Below the pieces are notes generated by a model. It was not told where the DNA came from. It worked only from the letters and a program-made list of their open reading frames with translations, and did no database searches. Both the position numbers and the translations under genes were made by a program. A stretch of 44,141 bases of DNA from Clostridiales bacterium (GTDB lineage: Bacteria; Bacillota; Clostridia; Oscillospirales; Acutalibacteraceae), in NCBI GenBank assembly GCA_012523185.1, contig JAAYIY010000038.1, forward strand, positions 1 through 44,141. Reading direction: 5' to 3'. This document shows positions 6,601 to 15,305 of the stretch, one piece after another; positions within the stretch are counted from its first letter, which is position 1, and every line of letters begins with the position of its first letter.

Positions 6601-7332
6601 CTACATCAGGCCGTCAGGCCTGCCGGAAGTCGCTCTCATGCTTTGGCGCGCCTTGCGGATTTCGTTGACGCTTGTGATAAGCGCGTCGTCAGCGCCCTTC
6701 ATGATGTCCTCGACAAACTCGCTTGCCGCCGTGCGGATTTCGTTTGACCATTTGTTTGCCTTTGCCATCATGTCGTCAATGTGCGCCTGCGTTTGCGCCG
6801 TCAGCTCGTCCGCCTTTCTGCGGTTGTCGGCGACCATGTCGCCAATCCGCTTTTTCGCGGCCTCCATCATGTTGGCGCAGTCCTCGTCGGCCTGCGACCT
6901 TATGCCCGCGCTGTATTCCTTGGATTGTCTGACAATTTCGCTCTCCTCGACCATTGCCGCCGCCCTTTTTTCAGCCTCCGCGATTATGTTGGCGGCTCTC
7001 GTTTCGGCGTCGATTACAGTCTGCTTTGCAAAATCATCGGCTTTTCTGACAAGCTCGCGCGCCTTGTCCTCGGATCTTTCGGAAAACTCGGCGACCTTTT
7101 TTTGCGCGTTTGATATGATTGCGGCGGAGTCTCCCTTGGCTTTTGAAATGATGTTATTCCTCTCGGCGACGACGTTTCGCGCCTGGGATATCTCGACGGG
7201 CAGATTGAGGCGCATGTCCTCAATGCAGGTTTTTATGGATTTTGCATCGACAAGCGTTTTGGACGTAAAGGCGACATTTGTGCCGGCGTCGATAGCTTCC
7301 TCTATTTGTTCGAGTAAATCTTCAAACTCCAT
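6601..7332 (-). CDS. Coiled-coil protein (DivIVA / ATP-synthase-B-like), conserved next to coaD
   Basis: 243 residues with no signal peptide or membrane segment. From about residue 40 to 230 it is almost entirely charged, alanine-rich helix with repeats such as 'AKGDSAAIISNAQKKVAEFS' and 'AETRAANIIAEAEKRAAAMV', typical of a long coiled coil. Proteins of this type are often labelled 'ATPase' because of low-complexity similarity to the F-type B or V-type E subunit, but there is no nucleotide-binding motif. It begins 13 bases after coaD and is probably co-transcribed with rsmD and coaD. A role in cell envelope or division scaffolding is possible by analogy with DivIVA but is not shown. Confidence 0.8.
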   Translation of the reverse strand: MEFEDLLEQIEEAIDAGTNVAFTSKTLVDAKSIKTCIEDMRLNLPVEISQARNVVAERNNIISKAKGDSAAIISNAQKKVAEFSERSEDKARELVRKADDFAKQTVIDAETRAANIIAEAEKRAAAMVEESEIVRQSKEYSAGIRSQADEDCANMMEAAKKRIGDMVADNRRKADELTAQTQAHIDDMMAKANKWSNEIRTAASEFVEDIMKGADDALITSVNEIRKARQSMRATSGRPDGLM

Positions 7333-7345
7333 AACTTTCCCCTTC

Positions 7346-7834
7346 TTAGAATTTACAGTTTATTCTCTTAACCACATCGCCGCATATTTCTTCGGGCACA
7401 AACTCGGAGATGTCGCGGTTAAGGGCGCATATCTGCTTAACAATGCTTGACGACAGAAACATATATTCGGCGTTTGCAGTGACAAAAACAGTTTCAAGCT
7501 CAGGGTTGAATTTTTTGTTTATCAGGGCCTGCTGAAACTCGTACTCAAAATCGGAGACAGCCCTCAAACCCTTAACTATGGCTACCGCGTCGTGATCACG
7601 CGCGTATTCGGCAATAAGCCCGTCATACATATCTATGACGACGTTAGGTATATTGGCGGTGCTGCGTATGAGCATGTCGACGCGCTCGGCCGCCGTGAAG
7701 CAGCTGGCGGGCTTGACAAGGTTGTGCGCGACGACGACAATTACACGATCAAACATATTCGCGGTGCGCTTTATGATGTCTATGTGACCTTTTGTGACGG
7801 GATCAAAGCTTCCGGGACAAACAGCAATCTTCAC
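7346..7834 (-). CDS. coaD: Phosphopantetheine adenylyltransferase
   Basis: 162 residues, the usual length. It transfers AMP from ATP to 4'-phosphopantetheine, giving dephospho-CoA, the fourth step of CoA synthesis from pantothenate. The nucleotidyltransferase signature GSFDPVTKGH (residues 8-17) and the C-terminal FLSSSIVKQI motif, which corresponds to the SSTxVR-type signature, are both intact. It starts 34 bases after rsmD, the standard partner of coaD in Firmicutes. Confidence 0.97.
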   Translation of the reverse strand: MKIAVCPGSFDPVTKGHIDIIKRTANMFDRVIVVVAHNLVKPASCFTAAERVDMLIRSTANIPNVVIDMYDGLIAEYARDHDAVAIVKGLRAVSDFEYEFQQALINKKFNPELETVFVTANAEYMFLSSSIVKQICALNRDISEFVPEEICGDVVKRINCKF

Positions 7835-7868
7835 GAAACCATCCCCTTCACGAATATATTACAGTATA

Positions 7869-8411
7869 TCATATAATCGTGTCTCTGTAAACTGTTATTT
7901 TTGTTTTTCCGTGCTTATATTCCCTGAAAAGCTTAAAATTGCCTGCTTCTTCGGGCAAAACCTCGTTGTGCAAAGCTTCGCAAACAATGACCCCGCCGCG
8001 GTTTACCTTTGCCGCGATGAGCGGTATGACTTTGCTTTGGATGTCTTTTCCGAAAGGCGGATCAAGAAAAACCACATCAAATCTCTCATCTGTGGAGGCG
8101 GCGAAGGACAATGAATCGGTTCGGAGGACAACGGCTCGGTCTTCAAGCTTTGTCGACGCAAGGTTTTTTTGCATGACCTTCACAGCGTCTGCGCAGGAGT
8201 CGGCGAATGTCGCGCGCTTAGCGCCCCTGCTCAGCGCCTCAATCCCAAGCTGGCCGGAACCGCCGAAAAGATCAAGCACGTTCCTGCCCTCAAGCTCAAA
8301 CTGAATTATGCTGAAAATTGCCTCCTTGACCTTTTCGGAAGTGGGTCTGACATCGATGCCCGACAAGGTTTCAAGAGCTCTGCCGCGCGCGGAGCCTGTT
8401 ATTACTCTCAT
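7869..8411 (-). CDS. rsmD: 16S rRNA (guanine-966-N2)-methyltransferase
   Basis: 180 residues. An SAM-dependent Rossmann methyltransferase with motif I 'VLDLFGGSGQLGIEAL' (about 45-60) and the catalytic DPPF motif (117-120), preceded by the family N-terminus 'MRVITGSARGRAL'. It methylates G966 of 16S rRNA in the small subunit. It lies 62 bases behind the TPP enzyme and 34 bases ahead of coaD on the minus strand. Confidence 0.96.
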   Translation of the reverse strand: MRVITGSARGRALETLSGIDVRPTSEKVKEAIFSIIQFELEGRNVLDLFGGSGQLGIEALSRGAKRATFADSCADAVKVMQKNLASTKLEDRAVVLRTDSLSFAASTDERFDVVFLDPPFGKDIQSKVIPLIAAKVNRGGVIVCEALHNEVLPEEAGNFKLFREYKHGKTKITVYRDTII

Positions 8412-8473
8412 TTTTGATTGTCCTTTCGTGCGATTTGAAAAAACAAGTGACGCCGCAAGTATATTTTAACCGC

Positions 8474-10270
8474 TTAAGGCTCATAAATGTAGCGGTTCGA
8501 CTCATATTCCTCCCTGTCAAGGAAAGGAAAAAGGTCTTCATAGTCGGAGGATACAATCTCGCCCGAAGGCAAAACCTTTGACGAAAGCTTCGGCACAAAA
8601 AGCTGGTTTTCATCTACAAAAACCTCACAAAGCACAGGGCCGTCCGCGTCAAGAGCTTTTGTTATCGTTTCAAGCTCCGAATCGTTTTTAAGGCTTGTAT
8701 AGCTTATGCCGAACGCGTCCGCCAGCTTGCGAAAGTCGGGGAAAGACACGCCGTTGTCGGGCCCGACTCCGACTAAAGGAGGATCGAAAAAGCGTGACTG
8801 TGTCTGGAGTATTGACAAATATCCGTTGTTGCTGATCATAAAAATCTTTACATTGAGCTTGTTGTGAGATATGGTCTGAAGCTCTTGAAGATTCATCATT
8901 ATGCTGCCGTCCCCGTCTATGCAGACGACTCTTTTACCGTCTCTCGCGACGGCGGCGCCAAGAGCGGCGGGCATTCCGTAGCCCATAGAGGCACAGCCGC
9001 TGTTTCCGAAAACCCTTTGTCCCTGCTTCGGCCTGCACGACTGAAAGGTCATGACACAGGCGCTGCCGTTGGCGCAGGCGACGACATCGTCGCTCCCGAG
9101 CCTGTCGAAAAGAGCCTCAAGGAACACATAAGGATTCAGCTTTTCGGTGCCCCTGTATTCGTCAAGAACAAGGGGGTATTTTTCGTTTATTCCCTTTGCC
9201 CACTTAAGCCAGCCGCTGTGCCGCCCGTCGGATTCATAGTCCTGCATAAGGAGGGCGCGTATGAAATCCCCGGCGTCAGCGCATATCGGCATATCCGGTA
9301 TTATCGACGGCTTTTTAAGCTCCGCGTCGTCTATATCAACAACTATTTTGTACGCCTTTTGGGCAAATTCGTGCTTCGTATAGCCTATCATTCGTATGTT
9401 AAGCCTGCATCCGATGCTAAGCATCAAATCGCAGTTTTGAACAGTGAAATTGCCGCCGCGCGTCCCCATTGTGGATGGCACGCCCGCAAAATAAGGGCTG
9501 TCGGGCGACAATATGTCGTTGCCCGCCCACTCTGTGGCGACAGGAATCTTAAGCTTTTCAGCCAGCTTCAAAAAGTCTTCACAAGCGCCGCTTAATGTGA
9601 TGCCCGTGCCGGCGACAATCATGGGCGCTTTCGCGGACTTGATTTTTTCAATGACAGCCGCGGCGGTTTCCTGAGAAACTGGAGAAAAAGCGTCGCTTAT
9701 CTCATCCGGTGAAAAGTGCTTTAGATTTTCGGTGTCAACCATGGCGCCCTGGATATCGAGCGGAATATCGAGCCACACAGGCCCCGGCCTGCCGTGACCG
9801 CAAAGGTAAAGCGCCTTTTCAAGGTGATATGATATATCGTCGGCGTTTGTCACCATGGCGCAATATTTTGTCATGTTGGCGACTGTGCGGACGATGTCAA
9901 ACTCCTGGTCGCCGAGCTGGCGGAGCGGAAGCTCCGGAACAGACCAAATTGTCGTTTCACGCTTGACCTGACCGCTGACGACAAACATCGGTATCGAGTC
10001 GAGCCATCCGCCGACTACGCCTGTAATCGCGTTTGTGCCGCCGGGACCGCTCGTCACGCAGCAGACAGCCGGCCGTCCCGTCACACGCGCGTACCCTTCG
10101 GCGGCAATGGCACTGCCCTGTTCGTTGTGGTTGTATGTGCAGCGCATGCCCTCCTGATGACCGAAAGCATCGTTAAGGTGCATCGCGCCGCCGCCTGTTA
10201 CTGAAAATACGGCGTTGATTCCGTTGCGTACAAAAAAGTCGGATATGTAATTTGAGACCTTGATTTTCAA
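8474..10270 (-). CDS. Thiamine-pyrophosphate enzyme, acetolactate-synthase large-subunit type
   Basis: 598 residues with the three-domain layout of the acetolactate synthase / pyruvate oxidase family. The N-terminal PYR domain has the catalytic glutamate in 'TYNHNEQGSAIAAEGYAR' (Glu50), the central domain contains 'PMIVAGTGI', and the C-terminal PP domain has the TPP/Mg motif GDGS (453-456) ... NNGY (481-484). Known members condense 2-ketoacids. There is no regulatory subunit (ilvN/ilvH) or branched-chain gene nearby. The sequence ('FSVTGGGAMHLNDAFGHQEG') resembles orphan homologues found in polysaccharide-type clusters, so a role other than valine synthesis is possible. It sits 75 bases after ychF. 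Confidence 0.85.
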   Translation of the reverse strand: MKIKVSNYISDFFVRNGINAVFSVTGGGAMHLNDAFGHQEGMRCTYNHNEQGSAIAAEGYARVTGRPAVCCVTSGPGGTNAITGVVGGWLDSIPMFVVSGQVKRETTIWSVPELPLRQLGDQEFDIVRTVANMTKYCAMVTNADDISYHLEKALYLCGHGRPGPVWLDIPLDIQGAMVDTENLKHFSPDEISDAFSPVSQETAAAVIEKIKSAKAPMIVAGTGITLSGACEDFLKLAEKLKIPVATEWAGNDILSPDSPYFAGVPSTMGTRGGNFTVQNCDLMLSIGCRLNIRMIGYTKHEFAQKAYKIVVDIDDAELKKPSIIPDMPICADAGDFIRALLMQDYESDGRHSGWLKWAKGINEKYPLVLDEYRGTEKLNPYVFLEALFDRLGSDDVVACANGSACVMTFQSCRPKQGQRVFGNSGCASMGYGMPAALGAAVARDGKRVVCIDGDGSIMMNLQELQTISHNKLNVKIFMISNNGYLSILQTQSRFFDPPLVGVGPDNGVSFPDFRKLADAFGISYTSLKNDSELETITKALDADGPVLCEVFVDENQLFVPKLSSKVLPSGEIVSSDYEDLFPFLDREEYESNRYIYEP

Positions 10271-10345
10271 TGCATAAACCTACCTTATTTTTCACAACTT
10301 GTAAACATATCTCAAAAGCGGCTGATTGCCAAAACGGCGCAAAAA

Positions 10346-11440
10346 CTAAACATTAAACCTGAAAAGCACGACGTCGCCGTCTTTTATGACATAGCTTTTT
10401 CCTTCGCTTCGCACAAGTCCTTTTTCTTTCGCGGCGGCCATCGACCCGCACGCCATAAGCTCGTCAAAGGAAATGACCTCGGCGCGGATGAACCCGCGCT
10501 CGAAATCGGAATGGATTTTCCCGGCGGCCTGCGGCGCTTTTGTGCCTTTTGTGACAGTCCACGCACGTACCTCCGGCCCGCCGGCCGTGATGAATGATAT
10601 CAGACCCAACAGGCTGTAGCCGCGCTGTATAAGCAAGTCAAGACCGCCCGTCCCGACGCCCAGCTCCGCCAGAAAAAGCTCTTTTTCAGACGGCTCAAGC
10701 GAGGCTATCTGCGCCTCAAGCTCCGCGCAAATCGGCAAAACCTCATCGCCATCCGCCGCGGCAATTTGCCTAACGGCATTGTATCCCGCGTTAGACTCGA
10801 CGCCGCGCTGAAAATCGCTTTCGCTAAGGTTGCACGCGTATATGACCGGCTTTGCGGTGAGGAGAGACATTTCGGACATCAGCTCTTTTTCGCCGTCGTC
10901 CGCCGGGGCGCGTCTGGCGCAAACGCCTTTTTCAAGCTCCGACCGAAGCCTTTTTAAAAAATCGACTTCCTTTGAAAGTGACTTGTCGCCCTTCATCGCC
11001 TTGACGCTTTTATCAATCCGCCGTTCGATTGTTTCGAGATCGGCAAAAATAAGCTCAAGGTTTATTGTGTCTATGTCCCGCGCGGGGTTGACACTGCCGT
11101 CGACATGGACAATGTCGTCGTCCTCAAAGCACCTCACCACATGGACGACGGCGTCTGTGCCGCGGATGTGTGACAAAAATTTGTTGCCGAGACCCTCGCC
11201 GTGTGAAGCGCCGCTGACAAGTCCGGCAATGTCGACAAACTCCACGACAGCCGGTGTTATCTTTTTCGGATGGTGCATTTCGGCAAGCCTGTCAACTCTC
11301 TCGTCCGGAACAGGAACGACTCCGACGTTAGGCTCGATGGTGCAAAACGCGTAATTCGCCGACTGCGCACCGGCGTTTGTGATGGCGTTAAAAAGAGTGC
11401 TTTTGCCGACATTGGGCAGTCCGACTATTCCGAGCTTCAT
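10346..11440 (-). CDS. ychF: Redox-regulated ATPase / GTPase YchF
   Basis: 364 residues when started at the ATG at 11440, which has a GGGGGA ribosome binding site and gives the family N-terminus 'MKLGIVGLPNVGKSTLFNAI'. The frame extends 22 codons upstream but that extension has no family support. P-loop GLPNVGKS (7-14), G3 motif DIAGL, the atypical G4 (ACNLSE), and the C-terminal TGS domain ending 'VIKDGDVVLFRFNV' are present. YchF/OLA1 proteins hydrolyse ATP and associate with ribosomes. It is the first gene of the minus-strand operon. Confidence 0.96.
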   Translation of the reverse strand: MKLGIVGLPNVGKSTLFNAITNAGAQSANYAFCTIEPNVGVVPVPDERVDRLAEMHHPKKITPAVVEFVDIAGLVSGASHGEGLGNKFLSHIRGTDAVVHVVRCFEDDDIVHVDGSVNPARDIDTINLELIFADLETIERRIDKSVKAMKGDKSLSKEVDFLKRLRSELEKGVCARRAPADDGEKELMSEMSLLTAKPVIYACNLSESDFQRGVESNAGYNAVRQIAAADGDEVLPICAELEAQIASLEPSEKELFLAELGVGTGGLDLLIQRGYSLLGLISFITAGGPEVRAWTVTKGTKAPQAAGKIHSDFERGFIRAEVISFDELMACGSMAAAKEKGLVRSEGKSYVIKDGDVVLFRFNV

Positions 11441-11477
11441 TTTGAAATTCCCCCGAAAAACTTTATTTCCGGCATTG

Positions 11478-11506
11478 ATTATATCATCACGGTTAAAGAT
11501 TTTCAA
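11478..11506 (-). promoter_or_regulatory. Sigma-A promoter for the ychF operon
   Basis: On the minus strand: TTGAAA (11501-11506), a 17-bp spacer, TATAAT (11478-11483). It lies 37 bases before the ychF start and fires away from the promoter at 11547-11575. Confidence 0.85.
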
Positions 11507-11546
11507 CGATAAATAAAAAAGATTTGTTAATAAAAGGTGATTTTTC

Positions 11547-11575
11547 TTGCAGTCGGACGGGTATTATACTATAAT
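11547..11575 (+). promoter_or_regulatory. Sigma-A promoter for the peptide-binding lipoprotein
   Basis: TTGCAG (11547-11552), a 17-bp spacer, TATAAT (11570-11575). The start codon follows about 55 bases later at 11631. Confidence 0.8.
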
Positions 11576-11630
11576 ATGATGAAACGGCGGTTTATCATTG
11601 CAAAACAATTAAAAGAATATCGGTGGTTTT

Positions 11631-13184
11631 ATGAAGCGCAAAAGCTTTTTCAATATAGTGTGCGCTGCTGCCGCATTTTTAATCTTTCTGTCGCTGCCCG
11701 CTTGCGGCGGAGGCGACGGAGGCGGCGAAGCGGCGGACAGCGGAGAGGGCACGACAGGCACGGGAGATTTTGAGATAAAGTACAACGAACTTCGTCTGCC
11801 CTACTCAAAGTCCGACACACTTGACCCTTTCAAAGCCGAAAGCGCTATGAACAGAAGTATCGTGCCGCTCCTTTACGACGGGCTTTTCAGTGTCAATAAA
11901 AAATATGAGCCCGTTCCCCTGGTGGCGGAGAAATACACGCTTGACGGCACGGAGTTGACTGTGACGTTAAGCGGCGGGATAGTTTTCTCCGACGGAGTTT
12001 ATATATCATCCGACGACGTCGCATACTCCTTTGACTGCGCGAAGAAATCAGCGGCTTACGGCGGCAGGCTTAAAAACTTTGAAAAGTCAGTGCGCATAAA
12101 CAGCGGCACGATCATTTTCAAGCTTTACAAAAAGGACAAATACGCGGCGTCATGCCTTGACTTTCCCATTGTGAAGCAGGGCACGGTGCAGGAAAATTAT
12201 AAAACCCTGTCCAAGGTAAAGCCCCCCACAGGCAGCGGAAGATATGTGTTCACGGACGGTTCGTCGCCGTCCCTTGCCGTCAACAATTCCCGCATGGGCA
12301 GCTTTTGGCCTGTCATTTCAAACATGCGTTTAGTCAGCGTCAGCGATTCCGCGGCGCTGTTTTACAGCCTTGAAATAGGAAACATAAGCTTTGCTTTCGA
12401 CGATTTGAGCGGCGGCCGATACAAGCGCGCAAATGCCGAAAGCGCCGAATATAAGATGAACAACATGGTCTATCTTGGGTTTAACGCTGAAAACGCGTCC
12501 CTCGGAAGCCCGACGGTGCGCAGGGCGATAGAGCAGGCGATAGACAGGCTTGACATAGTCGAAACAGGTTTTCAAGGACACGCCTCACAGGCGTTTTCCC
12601 CGTTTAATCCGGAATGGTTTGCGGCGGCCGACGGTGATTTCACATTTAAAGGCGATGTAAAAAACTCAATAAAGGCGCTTGAAGCGGCGGGCTTTGACAA
12701 AATAAACACATACGGCATACGAAACGACGGCTCAAAAAGCCTCACGTTTAAAATGATTGTCAACAAAGAAAATGACTTCAAGCTTGCGGCGGCAAAGCTG
12801 ATAGCCGCCTCCCTTTCAAAGGCCGACATACACGTCTCTGTGTCGGCGCTTTCCCCGAAGGATTTTGTCGAGGCATACGACGCGCTCGACTTTGATATGT
12901 ATTTGGGAGAGGTCAGTCTGACAGCCAACATGAGCTTGGCACCTTTTTTCACAGGTTCGCTTTCAAGCGGGATTTACTCAAAGTCCGCCGAAGAAGCTTA
13001 TTTCAGTTTTGCGTCGGGTGAGACGACGATTTCAGAATACGCCGCGGCGTTTCGCAAGGAAAGCCCGTTTATTCCGCTGTGCTTCAGAAAGGGTGTCGTC
13101 GCAAGCTCGCGGAACCTGATAGGCGCCACAGGCGCGTGGGCGGGCGATATATACGGCAATATTGAGGAGTGGAGATTTGAGTAG
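11631..13184 (+). CDS. Oligopeptide-type ABC transporter substrate-binding lipoprotein
   Basis: 517 residues. The lipoprotein signal 'FLSLPACGGG' puts the lipidated Cys at position 25, followed by a Gly/Glu-rich linker. The mature part has family-5 binding-protein patterns: 'RSIVPLLYDGLFSVNKKYEP' near residue 80, 'SGGIVFSDGVYISSDDVAYS' near 120 and 'PTVRRAIEQAIDRLDIVETG' near 295. Such proteins capture peptides or nickel chelates outside the membrane. No permease or ATPase genes are near, so it is an orphan binding protein. The motif for substrate choice cannot be read. The next gene starts about 55 bases after its stop without an obvious terminator. Confidence 0.88.
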   Translation: MKRKSFFNIVCAAAAFLIFLSLPACGGGDGGGEAADSGEGTTGTGDFEIKYNELRLPYSKSDTLDPFKAESAMNRSIVPLLYDGLFSVNKKYEPVPLVAEKYTLDGTELTVTLSGGIVFSDGVYISSDDVAYSFDCAKKSAAYGGRLKNFEKSVRINSGTIIFKLYKKDKYAASCLDFPIVKQGTVQENYKTLSKVKPPTGSGRYVFTDGSSPSLAVNNSRMGSFWPVISNMRLVSVSDSAALFYSLEIGNISFAFDDLSGGRYKRANAESAEYKMNNMVYLGFNAENASLGSPTVRRAIEQAIDRLDIVETGFQGHASQAFSPFNPEWFAAADGDFTFKGDVKNSIKALEAAGFDKINTYGIRNDGSKSLTFKMIVNKENDFKLAAAKLIAASLSKADIHVSVSALSPKDFVEAYDALDFDMYLGEVSLTANMSLAPFFTGSLSSGIYSKSAEEAYFSFASGETTISEYAAAFRKESPFIPLCFRKGVVASSRNLIGATGAWAGDIYGNIEEWRFE

Positions 13185-13239
13185 CGTCATTCGGTCATTA
13201 GCGGCCGTCGTCCGATATCTTAAATTTGGAGGTAGTTTT

Positions 13240-13596
13240 ATGATTGGGTTGGAAACACATCTCGGTACGATCGAGATATCTCAAACTTATTTTTCAAGGC
13301 TCATAGGAAACGCGGCGTCGTCGTGCTTCGGAGTAGCGGGGATGGCAAACAGCAACGCGCGTCAAGGTTTGCGCTCGCTTATTTTTCGCCACAACACATA
13401 CCTTGACAAGGGTGTCGGCGTCAAGGGCGACAATGAGGGGTTGCTCATCGACCTGCACATTATCGTCACATACGGGCTGAACATCTCGGCGATTGTCCAG
13501 AGCATCACAAACAAAGTGCGTTACACAGTCGAGCAGGCGACAGGACTTACCGTCAAAAAAATCAACGTGTTTGTAGACGGAATGATAACCGAATAA
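13240..13596 (+). CDS. Asp23/Gls24 family protein
   Basis: 118 residues from an ATG at 13240 with GGAGG upstream. The core 'LETHLGTIEISQTYFSRLIG' and 'GLLIDLHIIVTYGLNISAIV' matches small Asp23/Gls24 (YloU-type) proteins, which have alkaline-stress and envelope-related roles in Firmicutes. The order Asp23 - fakA - recG is conserved in this phylum. It ends 14 bases before the fakA start. Confidence 0.92.
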   Translation: MIGLETHLGTIEISQTYFSRLIGNAASSCFGVAGMANSNARQGLRSLIFRHNTYLDKGVGVKGDNEGLLIDLHIIVTYGLNISAIVQSITNKVRYTVEQATGLTVKKINVFVDGMITE

Positions 13597-13610
13597 ACGA
13601 GGTGTTTTAT

Positions 13611-15305
13611 TTGAACGACTTAATAACCGGAAAGATGCTAAGAGACGCGATTATCTCCGCTTCAAACAACGTGTCGGCGCATCGCCGTGAAATAGACGCG
13701 TTAAACGTGTTTCCTGTTCCCGACGGAGACACAGGGACAAACATGTCGATGACGCTTGGCGCCGCGGCAAGAGAGGCGTCGGTTTTGCCTGACGACGTCA
13801 ATGTCGCCGACGCGTCCGAGAGGATAGCCTCCGCCCTGCTAAGGGGTGCGAGGGGCAACTCCGGAGTAATCCTCTCCTTGATTTTCAGAGGCATTTCAAG
13901 AGCGATCAAAGGCGTCGGCGCCGCAGGCGCTAAGGACATTTCGCGAGCGTTGGCAAGCGGCAAAGACTCCGCTTATAAGGCTGTCATGAAGCCCACGGAG
14001 GGCACGATATTAACAGTCGTCCGCGTCGCGTCCGAGGAGGCGGAAAAGGTAGCCTCCGATGGCGGCGACGTCCGCGCGACTTGCGCGGCGGCATTTAACG
14101 GGGCGAAAAGGGCGCTTGCGCAGACACCGGATATACTTCCCGTGCTGAAAAGCGCAGGTGTGGTTGACGCAGGCGGACAGGGGCTTGTTTATGTCTTTGA
14201 GGGCATGAGGAGCGTGTTTTTTCACAACACCATCATAGGCGCGCCCGACGGGGCGGCGGAGGCGGCAGGGCATGAGGCGGCCGCTTTCGGTTCGGTGCGG
14301 ATTGCCGCCGAGGAAATCAGATTCACTTACTGCACCGAGTTCATAATCAACAGGGACAGGAGCAGCGCCGAAAGCCCCATTAAGCTGCGGGCTTACCTTG
14401 AATCAGTCGGCGACAGCGCCGTCGTTGTTGACGACGACAGCATAATAAAGGTGCATGTCCACTCAAACGAGCCGGGCAACATCATCCAAAAAGCCCTTTT
14501 ATATGGCGACCTTGTCAGCATAAAGATTGAAAATATGAAAGAACAGCACGAAAACGCCATGTGGGGCGCAGTTTCCGAGCAAAGTGAAAACGGCGATTTG
14601 CCTGCCGCCGAGGCGATTGCGGAGCCGCTCGGCGAAAAAAAGCGTTACGGCATGGTGGCAGTGGCGTCCGGCGAAGGCTTTGAGGAGATGTTCCGCGAAA
14701 TAGGCGTAGACAAGGTTGTTTCGGGCGGACAGACAATGAATCCGAGCACGGAGGACATTTTAAGAGCCGTCCAGATGATTCCGGCAGACCATATATTCAT
14801 TTTGCCGAACAACAAAAACATCATTATGGCGGCGGAGCAGGTCGCCCCCCTCACAGAAAAGGGGATAAGCGTTCTGCACACCAAAAGCCTGCCGCAGGGC
14901 ATAACTGCCGCGCTGAATTTTGACGAGACGGCCGAGCCGGGTGAAAATCACCTTGCGATGATGAAAGCCGCCGAAAAGGTGGGCACGGGGCTTGTCACAT
15001 TTGCCGCGCGTGACAGCGTCGTAAACGGTCAAAAGGTCAAAAAGGGCGAAATGCTCGGCATGGAAAACGGAAAGATAACAGTTACAGGCGCGGACATGGT
15101 AAACACTGCCTTCAAAGTCGCGCGGCACCTTTGCAAAAAGGATTCCGCGGCATCCCTTGTCACGATTTTTTACGGCGGCGGGGCTGACGAAAAAAGCGCG
15201 GATGAAGTCGCCGCCATGCTCAGGGCAAAGCACGGTTCAGATTTGGATATATCCGTTGTCGACGGCGGTCAGCCTGTTTATTTCTTTGTTATTTCAGTAG
15301 AATGA
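13611..15305 (+). CDS. fakA: Fatty-acid kinase catalytic subunit FakA (DAK2 / DegV-like, YloV)
   Basis: 564 residues when started at TTG 13611, the codon best spaced from GAGGTG and giving the family start 'MNDLITGKMLRDAIISAS'; a GTG at 13602 overlaps that ribosome binding site. The N-terminal DhaL-type domain has the Mg-ATP motif 'PVPDGDTGTNMSMT' and 'GARGNSGVILSLIFRG'; the C-terminal half carries 'KVVSGGQTMNPSTEDI' and 'IFILPNNKNIIMAAEQ'. FakA phosphorylates fatty acids held by a separate FakB (DegV) protein for phospholipid synthesis. No FakB is in the window. The last codons overlap recG by 4 bases (ATGA). Confidence 0.95.
   Translation: MNDLITGKMLRDAIISASNNVSAHRREIDALNVFPVPDGDTGTNMSMTLGAAAREASVLPDDVNVADASERIASALLRGARGNSGVILSLIFRGISRAIKGVGAAGAKDISRALASGKDSAYKAVMKPTEGTILTVVRVASEEAEKVASDGGDVRATCAAAFNGAKRALAQTPDILPVLKSAGVVDAGGQGLVYVFEGMRSVFFHNTIIGAPDGAAEAAGHEAAAFGSVRIAAEEIRFTYCTEFIINRDRSSAESPIKLRAYLESVGDSAVVVDDDSIIKVHVHSNEPGNIIQKALLYGDLVSIKIENMKEQHENAMWGAVSEQSENGDLPAAEAIAEPLGEKKRYGMVAVASGEGFEEMFREIGVDKVVSGGQTMNPSTEDILRAVQMIPADHIFILPNNKNIIMAAEQVAPLTEKGISVLHTKSLPQGITAALNFDETAEPGENHLAMMKAAEKVGTGLVTFAARDSVVNGQKVKKGEMLGMENGKITVTGADMVNTAFKVARHLCKKDSAASLVTIFYGGGADEKSADEVAAMLRAKHGSDLDISVVDGGQPVYFFVISVE

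Noticed and set aside
11440..11506. 22-codon N-terminal extension of YchF
   Set aside because: It overlaps the predicted promoter (11478-11506), and the family starts at MKLGIVG with its own ribosome binding site.
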